Below, one piece after another: positions 1 to 12,300 of a DNA stretch of 64,000 nt. A program made the position numbers and the translations under genes. Where the stretch lies: assembly GCA_963070105.1 (NCBI GenBank), contig OY718807.1, forward strand, positions 1,689,001-1,753,000. Direction: 5' to 3'. The notes beneath the pieces were generated by a model, which was given only the letters and a program-made list of their open reading frames with translations, searched no databases and was not told the DNA's origin. Position 1 is the stretch's first letter. The number at the start of each line of letters is the position of its first letter. This stretch comes from Litomosoides sigmodontis (taxonomy: Eukaryota > Nematoda > Chromadorea > Rhabditida > Onchocercidae).

Positions 1-1609
1 GTGTGTGTGTTTTCAAATGTCTATAAAATAATAATTATAGAAATTTCAAGATTTGTTTTTGATTTTAAATTTGAATTTAATATTAATTAAAACTATCAAA
101 TAACTTTTAACATTGATTAAATTATCAAGTGACTGTTTAGTGTTTAGTAACTGCTAAAGTATTTGTGCTCGAAAGAATGAAATTAAGAAAAAGTTATGCG
201 TATAGAAGATGTGTGCATGTACGTCTGCATATTCGTATTTGATTATGGAAAGGAATGTAAGAATCCCGAAATTTGTTTTTCATTTTAAATTTGAATTTAA
301 TAGTAATTTAATTATTTATCAGTAAATATTAACGTGATGTTTAGCTTTATAAATGCCATGCAAAGAGTAAAAGATTATTAGGTCAAAGAATATAGAGGTG
401 GAAAAAACGAATTTAAATATTATTAATTAGTGATATTTGCAATTGAAATAAAAGGACGAGAAAATCGGCGGATAAGGGACAATTCTTTGACGAAATGGAA
501 AATGAGTAGAAGTTGTCGTAAGTTAGGTTATTTCTAATTTTGCAAACTATCAATTTGTTTGCTAAATTCCAATTAGGGCATTAATTTAGGACTAAAAAGA
601 AAACGTTCGCTGATTAATGTTGTCGATGGGACTTACTGCTTAGCAGAAGCACTGAATATTTTGGAGCAAAATTGAGAGAGTAAGAAAGCAAATTATTTAT
701 GTTATTTAATGCTTGCTGGTCAAAATTAGCATTTTAAAAATTCATTCCAATTAAACAACGATTTTAAAGGACACAATGGAATGAACTAAAATTCAGGCTA
801 AAAAATTATCTTCCGCTATCTAAACATTCCTTCCATCATGCCAAAACTAACCACTAGAAACTAACAATGCCTATGGATAGCTTCAAAATAAAATTTGAAT
901 AAAAAGAACAAAAAAAAATCATTTGATTAAAATTTACTCAAATTTAATAGTACAAATGAAATTCTGGGAAAACGATAAGATTAGGCAAGAGATTGGAATG
1001 GATTGAACTGATAGCCATAAATTAGACAGCTTAGATCGTTAAATGATATTTCTGGGATAGTATCAATGTTTTAGCAATTTTCCCAAGCAGCGCTGTAATT
1101 TTGTTATTACTCAATCGGCTTGGATTGCTTAGGAAAGTTTTTGAGCTGTCCACTTATCGCTTGTTCATCGGAAAATTGGACATTCAATTGTCAGCAAATG
1201 ATTTATGATTCGTTCAAACGATCACTTTCCAAATCCTTTCATCTAATTTTTTGAAATTAAAAATATTATGCGGCGGGAGAAGTGAACGACGAAGTGGAAA
1301 AAGGAACAAAACTATCGTGCTATTAGCTGACACAGGGCGAAAAATTTAAACAACGATTGGATAGGGCTATTTCACTGCAATTAACTAGTTTGTTTAAGTT
1401 GTGAAAATTGACAATAATAACAAGCTGTATGACTGACTTATTTCAATGATTTACTTGAAATTTAATTTCAAGTTGCTAATGTGAAGAAGTGAGAGGAAAT
1501 TTCAGTTTGATTAACGGTGAAAAAATAATGAAGAAAGCAGTGAACGAATAAAATAACTATCAACTCTCGAAACAAACTACCTTAAATGATTTGGGTTTTT
1601 TGTCGCCTA

Positions 1610-1703
1610 TTTCCGGAGCATTATGCTTGATTCGGTTTCTTAATCATTCGGATTTTTTTGCCCTCAATTTCCGGAGCATTATGCTTGATTCGGTTTCTCA
1701 ATC
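1610..1703. repeat. Two-copy direct repeat, 58-bp spacing
   Basis: A core of about 36 bp beginning tttccggagcattatgc occurs at 1610-1645 and again at 1668-1703 with a single mismatch seen by eye. The spacing is 58 bp and the flanks are weakly similar, so this looks like one local tandem duplication rather than a satellite array. No coding frame runs through it. Confidence 0.75.
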
Positions 1704-2463
1704 TTCCTATTATTACTCGTTTTTTTTTCCCTTCTTTCAAAAAAACCAAAATTAATGTCCTTCAAGCGATTTTCATTTACTTCTTTCTTTTTCCTTCAAC
1801 AAAATGCAAATAAATTATGGTAGAGAAATTGTGTGAAACTGTACAGTTCACATTTTCACCTATACATTTTGGCGTTTCACAATTTTTCGTTTCTTTTTCA
1901 GTTTTTGAAAGAGAAAATATTAATTGATACGAGATAAATGAATAATTGAATAGTAATTTCTATTCTTGGTTCCGAATATGAAAATCCATAGAAGAATACA
2001 GTATGCGAAATTATTAGATTAAAATTTACACATTCAGCTTGGCATATTAAATAAAATATTCGTATTTCTACATTTAAAAAATACATTGCATTAAATTTAC
2101 TGCATTCATTTTTTGTTGCTGTTTACTGCATTAAATTCACACATTAAGCTTTTTTTCACAAAATAAAAAAAATGACTTTATTAAATTTTATCTTTTTAGC
2201 TTATTTTTTTCAGCACATTTTATACAATTATGCAAATGAGGAAAAGAAAAGAGAATGAGAGAGTGGAAAAGGGGAAAAAAAGAGAAAGATTTGATGGAAA
2301 TGTTATGAATGGAATTATACAAACAAATATGCAGCACTGCTTGCATTAGTGGAAATGTCGTCGGTTACGTGAGCGACTAAATGGATTTTATATTACCTGA
2401 TGGATTTATACGGATAATCCCAACTTTCATCGTGCACAAGTTTAATCTGGCGTGCCGGTAACG

Positions 2464-2495
2464 TTATATGCATGCAGCGGAGTGCATGCATATAA
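2464..2495. repeat. Perfect 12-bp inverted repeat (hairpin)
   Basis: The left arm ttatatgcatgc (2464-2475) and right arm gcatgcatataa (2484-2495) are exact reverse complements separated by an 8-nt loop (agcggagt). A further ATGCATGCA element follows directly at about 2496-2505. It sits in a non-coding stretch. It could be a cruciform, a structured RNA, or clustered palindromic protein-binding sites; the sequence does not decide. Confidence 0.7.
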
Positions 2496-4417
2496 TGCAT
2501 GCACGCATCCGCTTCGCAACATCTCTTGTGGGATGAAAGATATGCGAAAAATGAATTGAAGGAAAAAATGAAAACATTGAGAAATTTAATTTAAATTACG
2601 AAATTACAGTTTGAAATTAGCACTGTAATCAGTTAAAAGAAAATTTTTGAAATATAATTTTGAATTACTGTCGGAAAGGAGGAAATAAATGATTGTGAGG
2701 GAGAAGTGCAGGACGGATTGAATGAAATATTTAATTTTACATAAATTGTTTATTTATTAATTATTGTTAATGAATATTATTGTCTACAGTAAAACGATAA
2801 CATCGAATGTTTTTTAACTAATCATATCATTTTTTAAAGAACGTTTTTTTCCTGCATTGTAAGATATTTGAAGGTAAACATAAATTAATTACAATTAATT
2901 TATTTAAATTTAAAAAGGTTATTTAAAGTAATTTAAAAAGATTTTTGCACTTTAAAGCGCATAAATAGTGCTTGACAAAAGACAACTGTAGAATTGCATT
3001 TTGATAATTAAATGAATGTACTTAGTTTCCCCACCTATAATTATCCCTATCATGAAAGTTTTTCTTCTGACATTTCTCGCTCAGTTAAATTGTTGAAATT
3101 TTTTGTAATTATTAAGAGGTCAATTAGTTTGTGGAAGAAAGAGTGCGAGAAGGAAAAAATCATCTTTTATCGTCAATTATACGGAACAATATGTGTTTGA
3201 GGGAATTAACTGAGTATTTGAAATGAGGAAAAAATTAAAATTTGAGTACTAAGTACTAAGTGACAAGTGAATTTGCATGATACAAAAGAGGAGAGGGAAT
3301 GGAATATTAACTTACACAAATAATTTGCGAATTGGACGGAGAGAAAAAATTCACATACAATCAAATGAAAGAAATGTTATCCTTGCAAATTTGCACGTTA
3401 CAATTTCATGGGAAGATGAATTTGCAACAAATTCAATTATTACTTTGTCATGAAAATACTTTTTAATTTAAAATTTAACAATTTCAAGAGTTTTCGAAGG
3501 CTAACTTGCACTTTCCTATACGCACCAGCATGTTTAACTTTTGTTCATCGCTCATTGAATTCTGAGAAGGTCTAAATGAAATTTAGATTTCACTCGTTAA
3601 CTCAATGCCACCGCACACCGATAGATCAAATGGAATACTGAAACAGATTGTGGACAAAAATGAATTACGCAACCAATTGTTGCCTTGGTACATCAACCGA
3701 GAGTTAAATTGCGTGGTAAGTTACGTCATCGTGGCTTATCGATCCATTTTTTTTTTTTAAATCTATCTCTGTGTATATATTATTTTTTTCATTTCCCACT
3801 GTATTTTCCATACTATCTTCCACATTCTTCCTTTCTAAAACTCTCACACTTCTTAGACTAATATTTCACAAAACAAGTGGAATAAATTTTTCAACCGATT
3901 TAACGCGTAAAAGAAAGAATACTTTGCTAAACTACACAAGTAATTACTACCTACTGTTGTCGGTGAGTTCACAGAGTGTGTGAGGTCTCATCACATTCTC
4001 AAGAAATATTTTCTCATGAATGAATCTTCCGAACGATGCGACATCTCGTCGCCTTATAATGACCCTCCCATCAAGTGCTATATTTAACGGTACGCATAAG
4101 TACTCAAACATAACTATTCCTACTCAATCATTATTTAACTCAGAAATTTTCGAACGTCTAAATTTTCAATTCGATACTTCGTCACGTTTAATTTTAATTG
4201 AAATTTGCTAAATGTTAAGATCGAGTTGGTTGATTTAAGATGAAATGATTCAAATTGAACGTTGCAAAAAAAAAAATCATTTGCGGAACAATTTCATTAT
4301 TGACAATGAAAATGATGAAAATCTAAAAGAACAAAGAAAAAAATGCGAATTTTAAGAATAACACCATATTTTAATTGTGCGAAAAATTCGTCTTCTTTAT
4401 TTCTTTGAAATAAAACG

Positions 4418-4727
<310 letters not shown>

Positions 4728-6243
4728 TACAATGTACTTTATCGTTAAAAAAAAGCTAAAATAAAAAAAAGCTAAAATTAAACAAAAATTCTTTCAAATT
4801 TTGGATCTTGAAAATTAGAAAAAACTTGAGAAAAAAACTTTGAACTTGAAATGTTAGAAATTAGAATTTTTCTGATCACATCGCTTCCAATTTTTTCTTC
4901 GCCTGTTACGTTTCATGAAAGAGCAAACAGACTGAAAATTATTCCTACTCAAATGAAATTTATACTAACCTTCTCAAGAATTCATTTATATGGTGATTTC
5001 CTGATGAAGAACTAAGAGAAGGCTTTGTAATTTTGACGTTAAGCTTGATGATATTTTAACTCTTCTAACCGGAATTGAAACGAAATCTAAAACAATCAGT
5101 ATTGAATATTGAGCAAAGAATTGTTCAATAGCTAAAATGAAATGCGCTTATAGAAGATAAGAAATTAAAATTTCTCACAACACTGACAACGAAATGTTTT
5201 TCCTTATCTTCCCTCCGTCTCTCTCTCTCTCTGTTTCTTGTTGCTACTTTGATCAAGTTACTATCACGCCTTATCCCACAAAAAATTAATGCATTCTTAC
5301 ACTGCTCTCATTCCATTTCTAAAATAAAGCCGATGAAAAGTATTCTCATGTGAACTGTAATCATAATTATTTTGAGGTCATGGTTCACACGGACACTTAT
5401 AAGCCCGTGTCAACAATGATTAGGGTTAAACGTCATGCATCACCATTGTCTATCAATTTCTTGCTATGTATTTGATCATTTTTCTTTTTTAGCATATTTC
5501 TTTCCCCATTCTTTTCACATTTTTCAAAAGGAAATAAAAAAAAAACAATCTTTCTCCTTAAAATTGAAATTAATGGACCATTTGATACGGATATTTTACA
5601 CTCGCGATATTGTGATTCACACGCGTCAGATTTGTGGAGGTAGGAATCGCTTATGACTTTGCCCACAAAACTATTCATTTCTATTACCTCCGGTTAAGGT
5701 TGGTTTTATTCAAAGGTCCAAGTTGGCTAACATCCTTCCACTTGTTCTACGGAATTGATTTTGCTGTTTTCCAGTATTTCACCAGTCAAGCACCTACATA
5801 TTATCCTACAGCAAAACACTACGTACTGCGATTCAACATCGTACCAGTCATCCCACCAATCAAGCACTTTAACTAATACTAAGAGGTATTTTATTCTGAG
5901 CAAAATGTTAAATTATTAAATTACTAAAAGGCCCTGTTTTCCTTTCCAATTCTAAACCGAACGGTATGGAGGCGAAAATATGACAACAAACGTTTAAATA
6001 TCGGCCAGCAAAAAGATATTAAATGAATCGAAATTTACTTATGCACAACGCCTGATCTTCACATCTTCGCCGACTTGTAAGTGTCACCATTTACCTGTGT
6101 GTAAGCAGCTCTAAAGTCAAGATCGCCGATGTCAATTATTTCACATACCATGTTATAAGATCAAAATTTAACAATTTATGTAGTTAGACAACAATTTTAT
6201 AATTCTTAGAGATGTACAACGACATCAATAAAATGACTTTCAA

Positions 6244-8068
6244 TTATTGCGCCTCTTGCTGTGCTTTCAGCATTTTAAGGTATGCTTTCTTGTTTTTAAC
6301 ACGATTCTTGCGCACCACTAACGATGACTTTTTCGCCGTCCAGCGCTTCTTCGTCACCTGAAAATATATTTGACATTCACACTCCGAATAATATTATAAT
6401 AAAAAATTAATCGCCCACTTAGTGAGTGATTGCTTTTTCCAATAATAGATAGCATTGTCATAAAGAATAGGTGGGTAGCATTACCACAAAAAAAGATGAA
6501 AATGATGCTAATGCAACAAAGCCTCCCAGAAAACGTAATATCATGTTTTTAAATACGAGAAATGAAAATGGATAGGTTGAAAATGGATAGCAAGAAAAGG
6601 TAAAGTAAAAAGAACCAACCTCCTTCGGCTCCTTCGCTTCCCGTTCTGGGTTCTTACGGATAGCTTCATGTGCGTTTTTGTACATATCCATAATCTGCAA
6701 GTACACAAAATTTTCATTAATATCATCAATAAAACCAAACAACAGAAATGTTAGACGAACATTCATGTTTTCAGTAAATAAATTTGGAAACAACTCACAT
6801 CATCTGCGTTGATATTAGCAGCAATGAAACGCGAAAAATGACGCTTGTATGCATCTGCATCTTGTTCTTGCAACAGCTTCATATAATCAGCAACATGCTT
6901 TCCAAGTATTCTATCGCGGTGCGCTTCAGCATTATATTTGGTTTCCGAATTATAGCCGAAGAAACGCGTCTCACTGAAACAGAAAACTGCACCGACCGAC
7001 TAATAGAACTAGAAGTTTTAATCTAATACGCATAGCTACTACTAAACGTCAAGTTGCATAAAGCGCCTTCTGAAAAACGTAGAGCTAATAATGTAAAAAG
7101 TACAACGAAACAAACCTATGTGGAATATCGATACCACCGTCAGCAACACCCTTCATGACAGCGAAAACTTTAGCGCCTGTAACCGTGCGTGCTAAGCCAA
7201 CATCCAGGACTGCCCGGAAAGGTGCACGTTCGCCTTCCTTTTCTACATTGTAATCATCACCACTCGCTTCTTCCAAACCCTTGTACTTTTCCGCCAAACC
7301 GATTTTGAGCAAGTGACGCCGAGCCAGCAATAAACCAGTAGCATAAGCTGATGCATAGTTGGTCAAACCCACCTACAAGTAACAGATTAAAGCAATTGTA
7401 CTTATGCAGTTCTCACGAAAATCTATACATGTCAACAAGTTCGATTCTAATTTCACATGTACATATACTTAGTCATGAATCGCATAAACAAATACCTAAC
7501 CGAGAAGCGAAGAAAATGTAACCTTAATTCCATAACGCGGCAATTCATGTGAATAAGCGGAACATACCACTACGTCACCTTCAATTCGTGAATATGCTAT
7601 CTAAAATTTATATTGGTATTGATGGTTTTTCAAAACTAAACTACAGTAATCTTATCTTAAATGTCGAAACTTTGTAAAAACACAATAACAAGTAACGAAA
7701 ACTGAATTTTAAGAGTCGTGACTCAGTACACCTATAGTGATAACTGTACGACTTGCAAGAGCGTTTTACGATATTTGTAACTTAGTGATCGCCAATAAAG
7801 AAACTGTAACTGTCACTTTCCACCCTTGTAAACTATCGGTACAACTCAGATCAACTTGTAATAAGATAGTATGACTTACTTGGGCGATGACATCCCTGTT
7901 GGTGAAACGTACAATAAGACGATATTTTGGAGTGTTGTACTTATTCTTATCTTGCACAGTTAGACGCTTCCTTGCATGATAATCCGTTTTACCTTCACGT
8001 CTGCGTTTAAGTTTTACCTGATAACGTTTGAAATATGCCTTATTCTTGACCACTTTCACGAACCCCAT
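6244..8068 (-). CDS. rpl-5: 60S ribosomal protein L5 (uL18)
   Basis: RPL5 binds 5S rRNA and, with RPL11, forms the 5S RNP of the large ribosomal subunit central protuberance. Six exons join with consistent phase: 8068-7880, 7600-7523, 7372-7116, 6973-6799, 6694-6620 and 6357-6244, giving 295 aa, close to the roughly 297 aa typical of the family. The N-terminus [19 protein letters not shown] is the conserved RPL5 start. Further family blocks are [55 protein letters not shown] and DGGIDIPHS, and the C-terminus is basic ([12 protein letters not shown] and on). All introns are GT-AG. A pyrimidine-AG acceptor lies at 8077-8078, 8 nt upstream of the ATG, with no upstream exon needed, so spliced-leader trans-splicing is likely. 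It is divergent from the unknown gene at 9304. Confidence 0.97.
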
Positions 8069-8076
8069 CCTACACT

Positions 8077-8078
8077 CT
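8077..8078 (-). promoter_or_regulatory. Candidate spliced-leader acceptor, rpl-5
   Basis: On the minus strand atttcag ends here, leaving an 8-nt leader before the ATG at 8066-8068. No coding exon is expected upstream because the N-terminus is already complete. It fits nematode trans-splicing but needs transcript evidence. Confidence 0.65.
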
Positions 8079-9280
8079 GAAATTGATGATTCGTCACAGT
8101 TCGTCGTTTGCGTCGCACTCACTTTGCATATCAATGTGGGATTAACGTGGGATCACCGAAAGGGCAAAACAGCTCATAAGGAACAATCTAGACTAGGCTC
8201 CAAGTATTCGGCACTCTCGCATAGCAAATTCCAGGTGTCATTTTATTCCAAAAGTAAATCATATACTGCATAAAACACGCACGCAACCCCAGCAAGAAAT
8301 ACAACCAGCCGGAAACCCACGGCCACTACGTTTGCCAGTTAATATGAATCCATCAAACCGCTCTTTAGGCCTTTGCACAACGCTGACGGTATGAAAAAAT
8401 TACGGATCACTGCGAATCTACCCCGAATGTGGATGATGTCGTGTTGCGGGACCCATTTAGTGGCTGGTATCAAACGAAGGGACTTCACGGAAGCGACGCC
8501 AGATACGTGATAGGTAGACTTAAACTTTCGCAGTTATTTTTTATCCTTGTTTATATTACCATGAAAAGCGCATATCTTTTTCTATCTAGACTTTCTCACT
8601 TTCTCGTTGACATGGTTTGGTTTGTATTTGTATTTTTTGTATTCGTTTTTTTTGTTATTTTTATTTGTTATTATTATTCAATTTATTATTTGTTTGCTGT
8701 TATTATGTTGCTTTTATTTGTTTTCGTGAATTTGTTTTTAATTGCTATGGTTTGTATGTTCTGAGTGAGCTAAAAAAGACTGATTGAATTCTTATTTATT
8801 TGCTGCTTGTCGGAAAAAGCAATCATTTAAAGTGATGTGTTCGTGTGGTCGGTCTGTTTCATTGCTAATCCTTATGCCATTATTTGACTACTCCCGATGC
8901 GGAATTCCCTTGCGCTGCATTCTTATTTTTCGAAATTTTTGCAAAATTTTTTTTCGGAAAATAATTGTTTTAAATTAACAATAGAATTATTTGGTTTAAA
9001 TTTAGCAGTGGTACTGGGATGTGCAATACATCACAGGGGAGATGGTCACACACGATATACCGTAACAATAATTTGAGCAATCTATGTGATCGTCATTGTT
9101 CGTCTGTTTAACTTTTATTAACTTGTGCTTGTGAGAGGTGAGAGGGGAGTGAAATATTTGATCATAATGGAATTCTGATTTTAAATTCGCCACCAAGTGA
9201 TTTTCGGTATATCTTGGTTCTATTCACTTAATAAGATGGGATACAAATATTTTTGAAAAATAAGATATCGTAAATGTTTT
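8079..9280. other. Divergent intergenic region rpl-5 / unknown gene
   Basis: About 1.2 kb between two divergently transcribed genes. It must hold the rpl-5 promoter and probably that of the 9304 gene. A T-rich block with repeated TTTGTAT/TTATTATT words lies at about 8610-8760. The open frames here (for example 8429-8764) are low-complexity Phe/Val/Tyr strings or unsupported by splice context. Confidence 0.5.
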
Positions 9281-9282
9281 AG
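9281..9282 (+). promoter_or_regulatory. Candidate spliced-leader acceptor, unknown gene
   Basis: The acceptor atgttttag ends at 9282 and the ATG follows at 9304, giving a 21-nt leader. No upstream exon is apparent, so trans-splicing is the simplest reading; an upstream cis-spliced exon cannot be excluded. Confidence 0.5.
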
Positions 9283-9303
9283 ATCCGGAACACTCGCAGT
9301 TTG

Positions 9304-12300
9304 ATGCTGGATCCAGACGAGCAGCACTTAGTGGTGTTGGTGGTGGTTCATTCGGAACAAACCGTGGACAGTTCAGACAGTGCGGTCATTCACGGTCAAG
9401 TAGGTTATTCGAACTTGGTATTATTAAGTTGATTGAAAGAACTGAAAATAGTGATTGTCAGAAATAAATTCGGACAATAGTCGATTTCAGTTCCAGAATT
9501 GGTGAGAGAAACGGGACTAATTCTGGAAGTACAGAGAGAATATGGACGCATCCTTAGTCAGTCTAATTTTTCCGCACCAAATATTCATATTTATTTTTCG
9601 TCTTCTACCCTGGTTAACGATGCACCGTTGAGCGTCATTACTGACAACCTCTCCGATATTTTCCAAGCTGGAGCAATGGTTTTTTCTGTCGTTTTACTTA
9701 AGCATTTTGTACCTTTATTAAACTTCTTACAACCATGAATAATGTTCAGATCTTACTTAGAGGTTTCAGGTTAACATTGCCTGATACACAAATGCATGAC
9801 ACTTATGCAGCTATTAATGCTGTTATAAAAATGATTCGTCATATTTCATTTGGTGTTTGAAACTGACTTTGCTACTGGATTATCATTAAATCACTATCAC
9901 ATTTATTGATTTCAGGTGGAAATCGAGGTGGAGGGAGGTGTTAATCTAAAAGAACTAAAAGATCGTGTGCACGTGATACTGGCATGTACCTCTATAAGGC
10001 CAAGCACCGAAATCGGTCATAAGCGTATGTTTAAATTTTGAATTTAAGATAAGCAGTACCACTGGCACATTTTACAGTCAAATTATATGTTTTCAGCAGA
10101 ACTAGTACCAATGGTAGTAATACAAGATGATCACGAAATTCCTCTTGCTTTGATAGCTAACCATGAGCTAGTTGCAATTCCTCGGCATGTTTTCCCAATA
10201 GAAGAAGTTACTTCAGCATATATGGCAAAGAGGAATTCTGTTACCACAAATGTAAATTTTTTTCTGTCATCTCTTGTTATAATTAATTTTTTTGAAATAT
10301 TCGTCAAGCTCCTCGGTATGGAGCATTTACTAGTAGGCGAGCATTGAAGCAGTGGTTGGCCAATGTCCAAAAATGGATAAAATATTGCATATTTTAGCAT
10401 TTTTAAATATTTCTAGGTAGGGTGGCCAGAATTTGCGACAGTTGGACGTTCCATAGAGGGGCGGATTATAAATGCACCGCCATGGATCCGTGAATTTACA
10501 AATCCAACAATTAAAAAGATCGCTTTAAGTATACAACGTTTTGGACGAGATCGAGAAGGTTTTGCAGTAATAAAAGAGGTTTCTTTTTTTTGTTATCTTT
10601 ATTTCATTTTATTGCTCATAAATTTCATTCGTGTTTTCCTTGCAATAGTTGGAGGCTCCGGAACATTTTGCAGTATATCAAACGAGGTGTTGTCCTTACG
10701 CCAATCGACGAAGAAGATAAGAAAATATGTGGTGATTTGTTTTTTCCGTATGAAATGCGAGGCGATTTATCACGTTCGGTGACAGAATATAAGGTGCAAA
10801 GTTAGAATTTATGGTATTCGAATATCTTCTACTTTGTACATGGGTACATGGGCACTACGAAAAAGTTTTTAGTATGTGACCTACAGGATTTTCAAGGTTA
10901 TATATTGAATCACAATGGGCTGTTGTTCAAAGATGTGTTTCAAACTTACTCACTTATGTACATTTCATTATTGCATTCGAAAGCTTTATCTGTGCCTAAA
11001 ATAAAGGAGTATAACGCGTTTTGAAAAGCAGAAGTTTTATGAAGAGAGTAAATGCCTGTGAATCAATTAATCAAGAGCCCATACGCATTCAGGATATATA
11101 TCGGTTAGGCTCAAAATGGTATTTTCGTGCATGTCCAGAACTGCCAAATCGTAAATATAAGTATCGAGTGTATAACCTTAGCAGTTTGGATGATGTCCTT
11201 ACTGGTAATTTGATTGCCCAAGAACGACCTCGTGACCAAAGAGTAGATCCATCGGTAAAGTGTCTTTTATAGATAATTTAATCCGTAAGGTTAAAATTTT
11301 TAAAGGAAACGAATCAAACTATTCGGTTTGTGTATTTACATTGAGCACTGTAATATTCGAAGAGAGAATAAAAAGTGTTGGTTTTAATGAATATGTTTAA
11401 GTTCATAACGACCCAGGACTTAACCGGCGCTGATGTCTCGACGAGTGGTATAGAAGCAGTAGCATCTACAAATCATGAACCAGACGACTCACACCAACTA
11501 ATTGAGTTAGACAGTGAGCCTTTGTCGGTAGGTTTATTGAGTGCGGTGAAAATTCTTCTGGAATCAAAATTAGATTGTGATAATCTTAAGAAATTTTTGA
11601 AATTGGTGAAATGAAGGAAAAAATAATGTCACAGGAGCAAAGGCAGGTGGGAAAAGACCTAAGAGGAATGGCTTACTAACCGATTAAGTCGCTTTGTTTA
11701 AGTTTTATGGTAAAAATTACTCAACAATTCAGGTGTCCTCGCCAAATGCTTCTGTTCCGGAAGTTCGAACAAATACGCTTAACTTACTCGGTCATGTCAA
11801 TTTCCACGCCTCTTCCACGCCGATAGCAAGTGACATTAATGAGACAGCGATATTGCAAAGTTCAAATTCTTCCGATGTTCCTGATTCCAATTTATTAATT
11901 GACTTCAGTACTGAAGGCGAAGTGCAACAGGGCGAGACACAAACTCGACATTTTCACGTGCTCGACGAAGATTTTAATCTTTCGTTATTTAATTTCGATT
12001 TTAAAGAAGCGAATAAATGCAATTATAAGGCAGAAGTATTGGACTGTAATAATCACGAAAATCAAGACATGTGGTAGGTTTATTGGTTAATCAGCTTTTT
12101 GCTATACATACTGTTTCCTTCAGACTTGATAGATAAGGATAGTGCAGAAAGAGCTCAATTACATTTCACTAAAATAACTGCGTAACATTTCCGTTTTGCC
12201 ATTTTACATGCAGCTTGCGATCAATGGAAGTATCTTAGGTATATAATGGAATGTGTTTCTTTTAATTATCGCAAATTTACATGTAACTAAAGCAAGCATC

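Noticed and set aside
10311..10396. Open frame PRYGAFTSRRALKQWL in the unknown gene
   Set aside because: No acceptor gives the required phase 0 with a usable donor; splicing 10251 to 10417 is phase-consistent without it.
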